A stretch of DNA of 64,000 nt, taken from positions 496,001-560,000 of the forward strand of contig NZ_JBEXMJ010000001.1 in assembly GCF_040610475.1 (NCBI RefSeq), written 5' to 3'. The notes below the pieces were generated by a model, which saw only the letters and a list, made by a program, of their open reading frames with translations, did not search any database and had not been told where the DNA came from. A program made the position numbers and the translations under genes. Positions 44,288-51,702 of the stretch are shown piece after piece. The stretch is from Actinopolymorpha sp. NPDC004070 (GTDB lineage: Bacteria; Actinomycetota; Actinomycetes; Propionibacteriales; Actinopolymorphaceae). The stretch's first letter is position 1. Every line of letters starts with the position of its first letter.

Positions 44288-45474
44288 CGGCTCCGGTGGT
44301 CGAGGAGATCGACTTCTTCTACCTGTCGATGCCGCGGATCGAGGACATCGGCGACGGCAGCCAGGACATGCTGCTGGTCCGGGTGCGCGCCGGGGGACAC
44401 ACCGGCTGGGGTGAGTGCGAGGCGGCGCCGCTGCCCACCATCGCCGGCCTGATCTGCCCGATGTCGCACAGCGCGTGCAAGCCGGTGGCTGCGTCGGTGC
44501 TCGGGCAGCGGCTGGCGGACCCCGGCGACATCGTGCGGATCGGCCGGGACGTCCGCGCCAACAGCCTCGACCTGCTGCAGGCCGCGCACGTGCTGTCCGG
44601 CGTCGAGATCGCGTTGTGGGACCTGGTCGGTCGGCGGCTGGAGGTGCCCGTCCACACCCTGCTCGGTTACCCGCGTGCGTACCCGAAGACGGCGTACGCC
44701 TCGGCCCTGTTCGGCGACACTCCGGAGCAGACGGAGGCCAAGGCGGCGAAGGTGCGCGCGGACGGCTTCCGGGCGGCGAAGTTCGGCTGGGGACCCTACG
44801 GGCGTGGTGACGTGGCCGCGGATGCCGAGCAGGTACGCGCCGCCCGTGCCGGCCTCGGGCCCGGCCGGCACCTGCTGGTGGACGCCGGGACCGTGTGGGG
44901 CGAGGACGTCGAGGCCGCCGCCGCCCGGCTGCCCGCGCTGGAGGAGTGCGACGTCACCTGGCTGGAGGAGCCGTTCGAGACCGGTGCGCTCCGGTCGTAC
45001 GCCGAACTCGCCCGGCGCTGCCGCGGCGTACGGCTGGCCGGCGGGGAGGGCGCGCACAACCCGCACCTCGCCCAGCACCTCGTCGACTACGGCGGGATCG
45101 GGTTCGTCCAGATCGACACCGGCCGGATCGGCGGCATCGGCCCCGCCCGCGAGGTCGCGGCGTACGCCGTCGAGGCCGGGGTGAGGTTCGTCAACCACAC
45201 CTTCACCTCGCCGCTGGCGCTGTCGGCGTCACTGCAGCCGTACGCCGGGCTCGCCGACCACGTGCTGTGCGAGTTTCCGGTCGAGGCGTCGCCGCTGGCC
45301 CTGGCCGCGACGACGACGCCGATCGTCCCCGACGACGGCGGGCAGGTGCACCTGCCGGACGGTCCCGGGCTCGGCCTGGAGGTCAGCCCGGACGACCTGC
45401 GGCCCTACCTTCGCGACGTGGAGATCACCGTCGACGGCACGACTCTCTACCGAACCCCCGACCTCACCGCCTAG
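44284..45474 (+). CDS. Mandelate racemase/muconate lactonizing enzyme family protein (sugar-acid dehydratase type)
   Basis: 396 residues of the enolase superfamily. The capping domain includes HTGWGECEAAP and a VLSGVEIALWDLVGRRLEVPVHTLLG stretch. Barrel catalytic elements: AAKFGWGPYG (Lys), LLVDAGTVWG (metal Asp), WLEEPFE (Glu), GGEGAHN (Glu), IDTGRIGGI and VNHTFTSPLALSAS (His). The KxK base of many members is represented by a single Lys. The likely reaction is dehydration or epimerisation of an acid sugar. It is not DgoD, which is encoded separately at 22397. Substrate unknown. Confidence 0.82.
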   Translation: MTAPVVEEIDFFYLSMPRIEDIGDGSQDMLLVRVRAGGHTGWGECEAAPLPTIAGLICPMSHSACKPVAASVLGQRLADPGDIVRIGRDVRANSLDLLQAAHVLSGVEIALWDLVGRRLEVPVHTLLGYPRAYPKTAYASALFGDTPEQTEAKAAKVRADGFRAAKFGWGPYGRGDVAADAEQVRAARAGLGPGRHLLVDAGTVWGEDVEAAAARLPALEECDVTWLEEPFETGALRSYAELARRCRGVRLAGGEGAHNPHLAQHLVDYGGIGFVQIDTGRIGGIGPAREVAAYAVEAGVRFVNHTFTSPLALSASLQPYAGLADHVLCEFPVEASPLALAATTTPIVPDDGGQVHLPDGPGLGLEVSPDDLRPYLRDVEITVDGTTLYRTPDLTA

Positions 45475-45504
45475 GACGGACCCGGACCCCTGAGCCCCGC
45501 GGAC

Positions 45505-45849
45505 TCAGATCCGGATGTCGAGGTCGGGCTCGCCCAGGTCCTCCTGCTCGGTCACGAGGTAGGCGGCCGCCGTCGGCAGCTCCTCGTGGGCGACGCGGCG
45601 GCCGCGGAAGACCCACACCCGCGCTCCCGACCGCGCCTGGGCGGGGTAGGAACCGGGGTCGTCACCGAAGACCTCCAGCCGCTGACCGCCGATGAGGCTG
45701 TTCGGGTTGGCCAGCAGCCAGTCCTGCAGCAGGGCCCTGGCGGTCTCCTTCGGATCCCGGTCGGGGATCCTCGCGAGGTCACCGGTGTCGGTGATCCGCC
45801 ACGCGTCGCCGGTGTGCAGGGCGACTTCGTACGAGTAGTCGTCGGCCAC
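45505..45849 (-). CDS. Hypothetical protein in CoA-binding/flavin-enzyme operon
   Basis: 114 residues, acidic, with no membrane segment or signal. No family recognised. Landmarks: YEVALHTGDAWRITDTGD near the start, a DPKETARALLQDWL helix (about 32-45) and RVWVFRGRRV (about 77-86), suggesting a small alpha/beta fold. It begins 3 bases after the stop of the upstream PPOX-type gene, so it is the last gene of a three-gene minus-strand operon. Confidence 0.65.
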   Translation of the reverse strand: MADDYSYEVALHTGDAWRITDTGDLARIPDRDPKETARALLQDWLLANPNSLIGGQRLEVFGDDPGSYPAQARSGARVWVFRGRRVAHEELPTAAAYLVTEQEDLGEPDLDIRI

Positions 45850-45852
45850 GGC

Positions 45853-46278
45853 TCACACCCACCCTCGAACCTTCGAGACCGCGACCCGGATCGGCACGCT
45901 GAACTCCTGCGCGAACGTCTCCTCGGTCATGCCCAGCGCCTCGATGCCCTGGGCGTACTTGCGGAAGTAGCGGGCCGCCTCCTCCTCGGTCGGCGGCTCC
46001 GCCGGTGTGCGGGCCTCGCCCGTCAGCACCACGACGTCGTTGCCCGTGCTGTCGCTGTCCAGGTGCAGGCCGACCCGAGGGTTGCGGGCGATGTGCCGCA
46101 GCTTCGGCTTGTCCGGCTGGCTGCGGATGAGGAGCTCACCTTCGGTCCACAGGAACCACACCAGGCTGGGCTGCGGCGTGCCGTCGGCGCTCACCGTGGT
46201 GAGCCAGATGAGCCGGTCGCGTTCGAGGCGCTCGGCGACGTGCGCGCCGAACGTCGTGGTGGTGTCGACCACCGTCAT
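45853..46278 (-). CDS. PPOX-class flavin/F420-dependent oxidoreductase
   Basis: 141 residues with the split beta-barrel pattern of pyridoxamine-5'-phosphate-oxidase-like proteins. RLIWLTTVSADGTPQPSLVWFLW (about 22-44) leads into ELLIRSQPDKPKLRHIARNPRVGLHLD (about 48-74) and DVVVLTGEAR. The Ser-Lys-Arg-His positions around SQPDKPKLRH fit the F420-binding TIGR03667-like group of actinobacteria, though FMN is an alternative cofactor. GGGAG precedes ATG 46278. The ATG overlaps the stop of the CoA-binding gene upstream (ATGA). Confidence 0.82.
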   Translation of the reverse strand: MTVVDTTTTFGAHVAERLERDRLIWLTTVSADGTPQPSLVWFLWTEGELLIRSQPDKPKLRHIARNPRVGLHLDSDSTGNDVVVLTGEARTPAEPPTEEEAARYFRKYAQGIEALGMTEETFAQEFSVPIRVAVSKVRGWV

Positions 46279-46721
46279 GAGGATCTCCCGTTCTTCCCGT
46301 CGCGACGGGAAAGCTCGACCGCCGCGCAGCGGTCCATCACCATGACCGTTCCGGTCGCGGTGGTGCGGTCGAAGGCGTCCTCGTCGAGGACGCCGAGCTG
46401 GAACCACACCGCCTTGGTGCCGATCGCGACCGCCTCGTCGGCGACGGCGCCGGCGAGCTCGGATCGTACGAACACGTCCACGCAGTCGACCGGGAACGGG
46501 ATGTCGGAAAGCCTGGCATAGCCCTGCTCACCGTGCACCGTCTCCGCGCGCGGGTGCACCGGGACGATGCGCTTGCCGTGCTTCTGCAGGGTCTGGGCGA
46601 CGCGGAAGGCCGCGCGTTCTGCGTTGGTGGACAGGCCGACCACGGCCCAGGTCTCACACTCGGCGAGGATCTCGTCGACGATCTGCGGATCGGTCCAGGG
46701 TTGCGTCACGCATCCGATCAT
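46275..46721 (-). CDS. CoA-binding domain protein (CoA_binding_2)
   Basis: 148 residues of the YccU/PF13380 type: TWAVVGLSTNAERAAFRVAQTLQKHGKRIVPVHP (about 24-57) is the Rossmann-like CoA-binding segment. SDIPFPVDCVDVFVR and KAVWFQLGVLDEDAF follow, with DRCAAVELSRR near the end (the conserved D-RC element). It is the first gene of an operon with the PPOX-class and hypothetical genes. Exact function is unknown for the family; CoA or acyl-CoA binding is inferred. Confidence 0.85.
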   Translation of the reverse strand: MIGCVTQPWTDPQIVDEILAECETWAVVGLSTNAERAAFRVAQTLQKHGKRIVPVHPRAETVHGEQGYARLSDIPFPVDCVDVFVRSELAGAVADEAVAIGTKAVWFQLGVLDEDAFDRTTATGTVMVMDRCAAVELSRRDGKNGRSS

Positions 46722-46845
46722 GCCCGGTCGCGGCCGCTACGGCACGCGACCTGCCCGAACGAGGCCGACGGCGAACACCGGCCGCCGGAGGGTCCGACGG
46801 CCGGTGATCGGCGGACGAGCGCAGGTGGATGCGGGTGAACGCCGG

Positions 46846-48162
46846 TCAGGACCGGCCGAGACCGCGATAGGTCCACCCGGCGCGACGCCAGGTCGGGCGG
46901 TCCAGGCAGTTCTGCCCGTCGATCACGGTGGGCACGGCGACCGTCTTCGCCAGCACGGCCGGGTCGAGCTCGCGGAACTCCTGCCACGCGGTCAGGTGCA
47001 GGACGACGTGTGCGCCCTGGCAGGCGTCCATCACCGACTCGGCGTACCGCAGCGTCGGGAACGACCGGCGGGCGTTGTCCATCGCCTTCGGGTCGTAGAC
47101 GCTCACCGCGGCACCGTGCAGGTGGATCCGGCCGGCCACGTTCAGGGCGGGGGAGTCGCGGATGTCGTCGGTGTTGGGCTTGAACGCCGCCCCGAGCACC
47201 GCGACCCGCTTGCCGATCCACTGGTTGCCCAGCACGTCGGCGGTCACGTCGACGACCTTCTGCCGGCGGCGCATGTTGATCGCGTCCACCTCGCGCAGGA
47301 AGGTCAGTGCCTCCTCCGCGCCGAGCTCGCCGGCCCGGGCCATGAAGGCGCGCAGGTCCTTGGGCAGGCAGCCGCCGCCGTAGCCGAGGCCGGCGTTGAG
47401 GAACTGCCGCCCGATGCGCTCGTCGTGGCCGAGGGCGTCAGCGAGCAGCGTCACGTCGGCGCCGGTGGTGTCGCACAGCTCGGCCAGGGCGTTGATGTAG
47501 GAGATCTTGGTGGCCAGGAAGGAGTTGGCACCCACCTTGGCCAGCTCCGCGGTGGCGTAGTCGCAGACGACGACCGGGGATCCCGCGTCGATGACCGGCG
47601 CGAACACCTCCCGCAGCAGCTTCTCCGCGTGCTCGGACCGGACGCCGAACACCAGGCGGTTGGGACGCAGGGTGTCCTCGACGGCCAGGCCCTCGCGGGT
47701 GAACTCCGGGCTCCAGGCCAGCTCGACGGGCACCGGCGGGGCCAGCTCGGCGATCCGGCCGGCCAGCCGGCCCGCGGTGCCCACGGGCACGGTGGACTTG
47801 CCGACGATCAGCGCTGGCCGGGTCAGCAGCGGGACCAGGCTCTCGATGGCGGAGTCGACGTAGGACATGTCCGCGGCGTACTCGCCGTCACGCTGTGGCG
47901 TGCCCACGCAGAGGAAGTGCACGTCGCCGAACTCCGCGGCCTCCGCGTAGGAGCTGGTGAACCGCAGCCGTCCGGACTCCACGTGCTTGCGCAGCAGCGG
48001 CTCCAGCTCCGGCTCGAAGAACGGCACCTGCCCCTCGTTGAGGGAGGCGACCTTCGCCGGCTCGAGGTCGACGCCGAGGACCTCGTAACCCAGCTCGGCC
48101 ATGCAGGCGGCGTGGGTGGCGCCGAGGTAGCCGGTACCGAGAACGGTGATGCGGTAGGACAC
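46846..48162 (-). CDS. ugd: UDP-glucose 6-dehydrogenase
   Basis: Oxidises UDP-glucose to UDP-glucuronate with two NAD+. 438 residues. N-terminal Rossmann domain VLGTGYLGATHAACMAELGYEVLGVD, then VGTPQ, GKSTVPVGTAG, WSPEFTREGLAVED (catalytic Glu region), KVGANSFLATKISYINALAE and GYGGGCLPKDL with the nucleophile Cys near 255. The C-terminal domain contains GAAFKPNTDDIRDSPAL. GTG 48162 has GGAGG upstream. The product would feed the envelope-polymer genes to the right. Confidence 0.93.
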   Translation of the reverse strand: MSYRITVLGTGYLGATHAACMAELGYEVLGVDLEPAKVASLNEGQVPFFEPELEPLLRKHVESGRLRFTSSYAEAAEFGDVHFLCVGTPQRDGEYAADMSYVDSAIESLVPLLTRPALIVGKSTVPVGTAGRLAGRIAELAPPVPVELAWSPEFTREGLAVEDTLRPNRLVFGVRSEHAEKLLREVFAPVIDAGSPVVVCDYATAELAKVGANSFLATKISYINALAELCDTTGADVTLLADALGHDERIGRQFLNAGLGYGGGCLPKDLRAFMARAGELGAEEALTFLREVDAINMRRRQKVVDVTADVLGNQWIGKRVAVLGAAFKPNTDDIRDSPALNVAGRIHLHGAAVSVYDPKAMDNARRSFPTLRYAESVMDACQGAHVVLHLTAWQEFRELDPAVLAKTVAVPTVIDGQNCLDRPTWRRAGWTYRGLGRS

Positions 48163-48536
48163 GAGTCGAGCCTCCAGCGTGCGGATGTCCCGGCGATGGT
48201 GGGTGCCGGGATGAGGGCCGGTCTTGCGGCCGGTGTTGGCCTGGTCCGGCGGTTGCCGTGCGTCGGCGACCATGGACCCGCGACCGGCAGGCTACCGTAT
48301 CCTGCCGTACCGTCGGCTGCGGTTTGTAGCGAAGTCGTCGCACAGTGGTCCGACCCTGGGTTCGCCGACCCCGGTGGGCTTCTCGTCCCGCACCGGCGGG
48401 CGTATGTTACCTGGCAGTAGTGTCGCCGTCGGCCGGCCGGTGGACCGCGTCCGCCGCTGGCGCAGGAACGCGGTCGCCGACCGCCCCGGAGCCCGCCCGG
48501 GGAGGCCGCCCAGGTGACCGGCCTGAGGAGGTATCC
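48163..48536. other. Intergenic region between divergent ugd and acyl-CoA dehydrogenase genes
   Basis: About 370 bases holding the two divergent promoters. A TATGTT hexamer near 48402 could be a -10 element for the rightward gene, but no matching -35 is obvious. No gene, repeat or operator is supported. Confidence 0.35.
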
Positions 48537-49688
48537 GTGAACGACGTCCCGCTCTTCGCGCCCACCGACGAGCACGAGGCGGTCCGCGCCGCCTGCCGGG
48601 ACCTCTGCCGCGACAAGGTGGCCCCGCACGCGGCCGCCGTCGACCGCGACGCCGCCTTCCCCCGGGCGTCCTACGACGCGCTGCGGGCCGCGGACTTCCA
48701 CGCACCGCACATCCCGGAGATCTTCGGCGGCGTGGGCGCCGACGCGCTGGCCACCGCCATCGTGATCGAGGAGGTGGCCCGGGCCTGCGCGTCGAGCTCG
48801 CTGATCCCGGCGGTGAACAAGCTCGGGACGATGCCGTTGCTCCTCGCCGGCTCGCCGGAACTGAACAAGCGCTACCTCACCCCGGTCGCGGCCGGGGAGG
48901 CGATGTTCTCGTACTGCCTGTCCGAACCCGACGCCGGCAGCGACGCGGCGGCGATGCGCACCCGCGCGGTCCGCGACGGTGACGGCTGGCGGCTGAACGG
49001 CGTCAAGCGGTGGATCACCAACGCCGGCGTGTCCGACTATTACACCGTGTTCGCCAGCACCGACCCCGACCGCGGGGCTCGCGGCATCTCCGCGTTCGTG
49101 GTGGAGAAGACCGACCCGGGAGTGAGCTTCGGGGCACCGGAGAAGAAGCTCGGGATCAAGGGCTCGCCCACGTGTGAGGTCTACCTCGACGACGTACGCC
49201 TGCCCGCGAGCAGGCTCGTCGGCGTCGTGGGGGAGGGGTTCAAGCTGGCGCTGCGCACGCTGGACCACACCCGGGTGACCATCGCCGCGCAGGCGGTCGG
49301 GATCGCGCAGGGCGCGCTCGACTACGCGGTGTCGTACGTCAAGGAGCGCCGGCAGTTCGGGCAGGCGGTCGCGGACTTCCAGGGCGTGCAGTTCATGCTC
49401 GCCGACATGGCGACGAAGCTGGAGGCCGCCCGGCAGCTGACCTACGCCGCCGCCGCGCGCTCGGAGCGCACCGACCCGGACCTGACGTTCTTCGGCGCCG
49501 CCGCCAAGTGCTTCGCCTCCGACATGGCGATGGAGGTCACCACCGACGCGGTGCAGCTGCTCGGCGGCTACGGCTACGTGCAGGACTACCCCGTCGAGCG
49601 GATGATGCGCGACGCGAAGATCACCCAGATCTACGAGGGCACCAACCAGATCCAGCGGGTGGTGCTCGCCCGCCAGGTGCTGAAGTAG
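48537..49688 (+). CDS. fadE25: Acyl-CoA dehydrogenase, FadE25-like
   Basis: 383 residues. Landmarks: IPEIFGGVGADALATAIVIEEVARAC (about 59-84), YCLSEPDAGSDAAAMRTRA (about 122-140, FAD contacts), KRWITNAG, LGIKGSPTCEVYLDDVRLP, RRQFGQAVADFQGVQFMLADMATKLEAAR and GYGYVQDYPVERMMRDAKITQIYEGTNQIQR with the Glu base in IYEGTNQ. The GTG at 48537 follows GAGGAG. In mycobacteria fadE25 adjoins purE; here six genes intervene. Substrate is probably a short or branched acyl-CoA. Confidence 0.9.
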   Translation: MNDVPLFAPTDEHEAVRAACRDLCRDKVAPHAAAVDRDAAFPRASYDALRAADFHAPHIPEIFGGVGADALATAIVIEEVARACASSSLIPAVNKLGTMPLLLAGSPELNKRYLTPVAAGEAMFSYCLSEPDAGSDAAAMRTRAVRDGDGWRLNGVKRWITNAGVSDYYTVFASTDPDRGARGISAFVVEKTDPGVSFGAPEKKLGIKGSPTCEVYLDDVRLPASRLVGVVGEGFKLALRTLDHTRVTIAAQAVGIAQGALDYAVSYVKERRQFGQAVADFQGVQFMLADMATKLEAARQLTYAAAARSERTDPDLTFFGAAAKCFASDMAMEVTTDAVQLLGGYGYVQDYPVERMMRDAKITQIYEGTNQIQRVVLARQVLK

Positions 49689-49783
49689 CCGGGCGGCCTC
49701 AGGTAGCACGCGCAGCCGGCGAAGACCCGGCACGCCGTCCGCGGCGCACTGATCTCCAGCAGCCGATCGGGCCGGAGGGATCG

Positions 49784-50062
49784 TCAGTCGAGGGCGCGGC
49801 GGCCCGACGACATCAGCCCTTCCGCCCAGACGACGTCCGGGCAGATCCAGCGGTCGGCGCACACAAGGCATCGCGCCTGCCGCAGCCGCGGAACCGGTAG
49901 CACGCGCCAGACCCACCGCACGGTGAGCCGGGACCGGTCGGGCCGGTGGTTGCGTTCGATCTCCCGGGCCAGGACCTCGACCCACTCAGCGCCGTACTCG
50001 CTGGCGAGAGTGACCGAACGGATGAGGGAACGCGGGGACAACTGAGGTGTCCGCGGGGCCAT
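49784..50062 (-). CDS. Small protein with C-x2-C-x5-C motif (paralogue of 62527 gene)
   Basis: 92 residues, no recognised family. The C-terminal third carries RCLVCADRWICPD with Cys65, Cys68 and Cys74. The spacing equals that of the last three cluster cysteines of WhiB proteins. There is no upstream fourth Cys and no G-V/I-W-G-G turn. It shares RCLxCAxxWxC....WA...LS with the protein encoded at 62527-62916. A metal or Fe-S site is plausible. GGAGGAC lies before the ATG. It is downstream of and co-directional with an LCP gene (164 bases away). Confidence 0.65.
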   Translation of the reverse strand: MAPRTPQLSPRSLIRSVTLASEYGAEWVEVLAREIERNHRPDRSRLTVRWVWRVLPVPRLRQARCLVCADRWICPDVVWAEGLMSSGRRALD

Positions 50063-50226
50063 GGGACGTCCTCCACGAGCAGCTTGGGTGAGCCCGCACC
50101 GGGATTCCGGAGCGAGGTCCCGAGCATGTCGGCGGGGGAGCGGACCAGGCGAGGGTCCACGAGGGACATACGACGGACCAGCGGCGGACGGGAGGAGGAC
50201 CGGCCGAAGATCTTCGGCGGCGGCGG

Positions 50227-51615
50227 TCAGTCGTGGGGGATCAGGCTGGGCGGAATCGGTCCGCCGTCGCGCAGCGCGTGGAAGAGGTTGAGCGCCCGCT
50301 GGCGGTCCCAGCGGACCGCGCTTCCGACTGGCGTGCTCACCGACGTGCTGGACACCGGCACGGTGAGGGTGGTGCCGCTGCCGGACGACAACGACCGCAT
50401 CGCCAGCCCGAACCGCGCCATGTCGACGATGTTCGTGCCCTCGCCGACGGTCAGCGCGTCGCCGGCGGACAGCCCGACCCGGGTGTAGCGGACCGGGTTG
50501 ACGATGGTGCCGGGGCTCGCGGTCTTCTTCACCACCGCGGACAGGAACTGCCGCTGACGCTCCACCCGGCCGAGGTCGCCCTTGGGGTCGAAGTAGCGGG
50601 CACGCACGTATCCCAGGGCGTTCGGGCCGTTGAGGTTCTGGCAGCCGGACGGCAGGTCGATGTGCGCCTTCTCGTCCTTGATCGCCTTCGGCAGGCACAT
50701 GGTGACGCCGCCGAGCCCTTCGACCACGCCGACGAAGCCGCCGAACCCGATCTCGACGTAGTCGTCCATCCGCAGGCCAGTGGCGTTCTCCACCGTCTCG
50801 GTGAGAAGTTTGGGACCGCCGATGGAGAAGGCGGCGTTGATCTTGTTCCGGCCGTGCCCGGGGACCGGGACGTAGGAGTCGCGAGGCAGGGACACCAGCG
50901 TCGGCGAACCGGCGAGACTCGGCACGTGCAGGATCATGATCGTGTCCGTGCGCTGACCGGCCGCCCGCCCGGTGCCGAGGGCGTTGCGCTGCTCGGCGGT
51001 GAGGCCCTGCCGACTGTCGGAGCCGACCAGCAGGAAGTTGGTGCCCGAGCTGTTCGCGGGGCGCTCGCCGGCGGGTTCGTACGGCACCTTGGTGACCCGG
51101 CTCCAGGCGATGATGGGTACGCCGACCAGGATGACCAGCCAGGCGACAAGCAGGAGGAGCAGGATCCGCCGCAGCCGGATGCCCGACCGGCGGCGTGGTG
51201 GCCGTGGCTCAGGCAGCAGCCGCCCACCCGGACCCCTCGCCGGCGGAGCGGCGCGGCCGCCGCCACCGCGGGACCGCCCGGCCTGTTCCCGCGCGCCCGA
51301 ACGGCCGCGGTCGTCCCGGGGGTCGGAGTACTCGTCCCGGTAGTCGTTGCCACGCCCGCCGTAGTCGTTGCCGTACTGGTCCCCGCGGTCGCCGGCGTAT
51401 CCGGCGTGGTCGCCCCGGCCGCGGTCGGGCCCGGAACGGGTGGGCATCACCTGGGTCGACTCCGGCGGCGGCGCCTCGCCCCGGCGGGCTCGGGAGCGGT
51501 TCTCGCGCGCGGATCGCTCCCGGCCGGCTCCATCGTAGAGCCAGCCGTACTGTGCGGACTCCCGACCTTGGTCGTCGGGTTCACGCGGTCCTTGGGGGCG
51601 GCCGCCGTTCGGCAT
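50227..51615 (-). CDS. LytR-CpsA-Psr (LCP) family glycopolymer ligase
   Basis: 462 residues. A long Arg/Gly/Asp-rich cytosolic N-terminus (about 1-145) is followed by one membrane helix (ILLLLLVAWLVILVGVPIIAW). The extracytoplasmic LCP domain contains NFLLVGSDSRQGL, RTDTIMILHV, SLPRDSYVPVPGHGRNKINAAFSIGGP and YVRARYFDPKGDLGRVERQRQFL, with the Asp and Arg residues that bind polyprenyl pyrophosphate. LCP enzymes transfer undecaprenyl-linked polymers to peptidoglycan or arabinogalactan. It is divergent from a second LCP gene, next to glycopolymer synthesis genes. Confidence 0.92.
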   Translation of the reverse strand: MPNGGRPQGPREPDDQGRESAQYGWLYDGAGRERSARENRSRARRGEAPPPESTQVMPTRSGPDRGRGDHAGYAGDRGDQYGNDYGGRGNDYRDEYSDPRDDRGRSGAREQAGRSRGGGGRAAPPARGPGGRLLPEPRPPRRRSGIRLRRILLLLLVAWLVILVGVPIIAWSRVTKVPYEPAGERPANSSGTNFLLVGSDSRQGLTAEQRNALGTGRAAGQRTDTIMILHVPSLAGSPTLVSLPRDSYVPVPGHGRNKINAAFSIGGPKLLTETVENATGLRMDDYVEIGFGGFVGVVEGLGGVTMCLPKAIKDEKAHIDLPSGCQNLNGPNALGYVRARYFDPKGDLGRVERQRQFLSAVVKKTASPGTIVNPVRYTRVGLSAGDALTVGEGTNIVDMARFGLAMRSLSSGSGTTLTVPVSSTSVSTPVGSAVRWDRQRALNLFHALRDGGPIPPSLIPHD

Positions 51616-51702
51616 GGAGGCACCGTACCCGGTCGGCCTGGATCCGGCACATCCTGCTCAGTTGGCGTCCCGTCGGCGTGGCGGGGATGATCGCGCCACC
51701 CG

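Noticed and set aside
48345..48536. Upstream extension of the FadE25-like gene
   Set aside because: Residues upstream of GTG 48537 lack family similarity, whereas GAGGAG sits correctly before that GTG.
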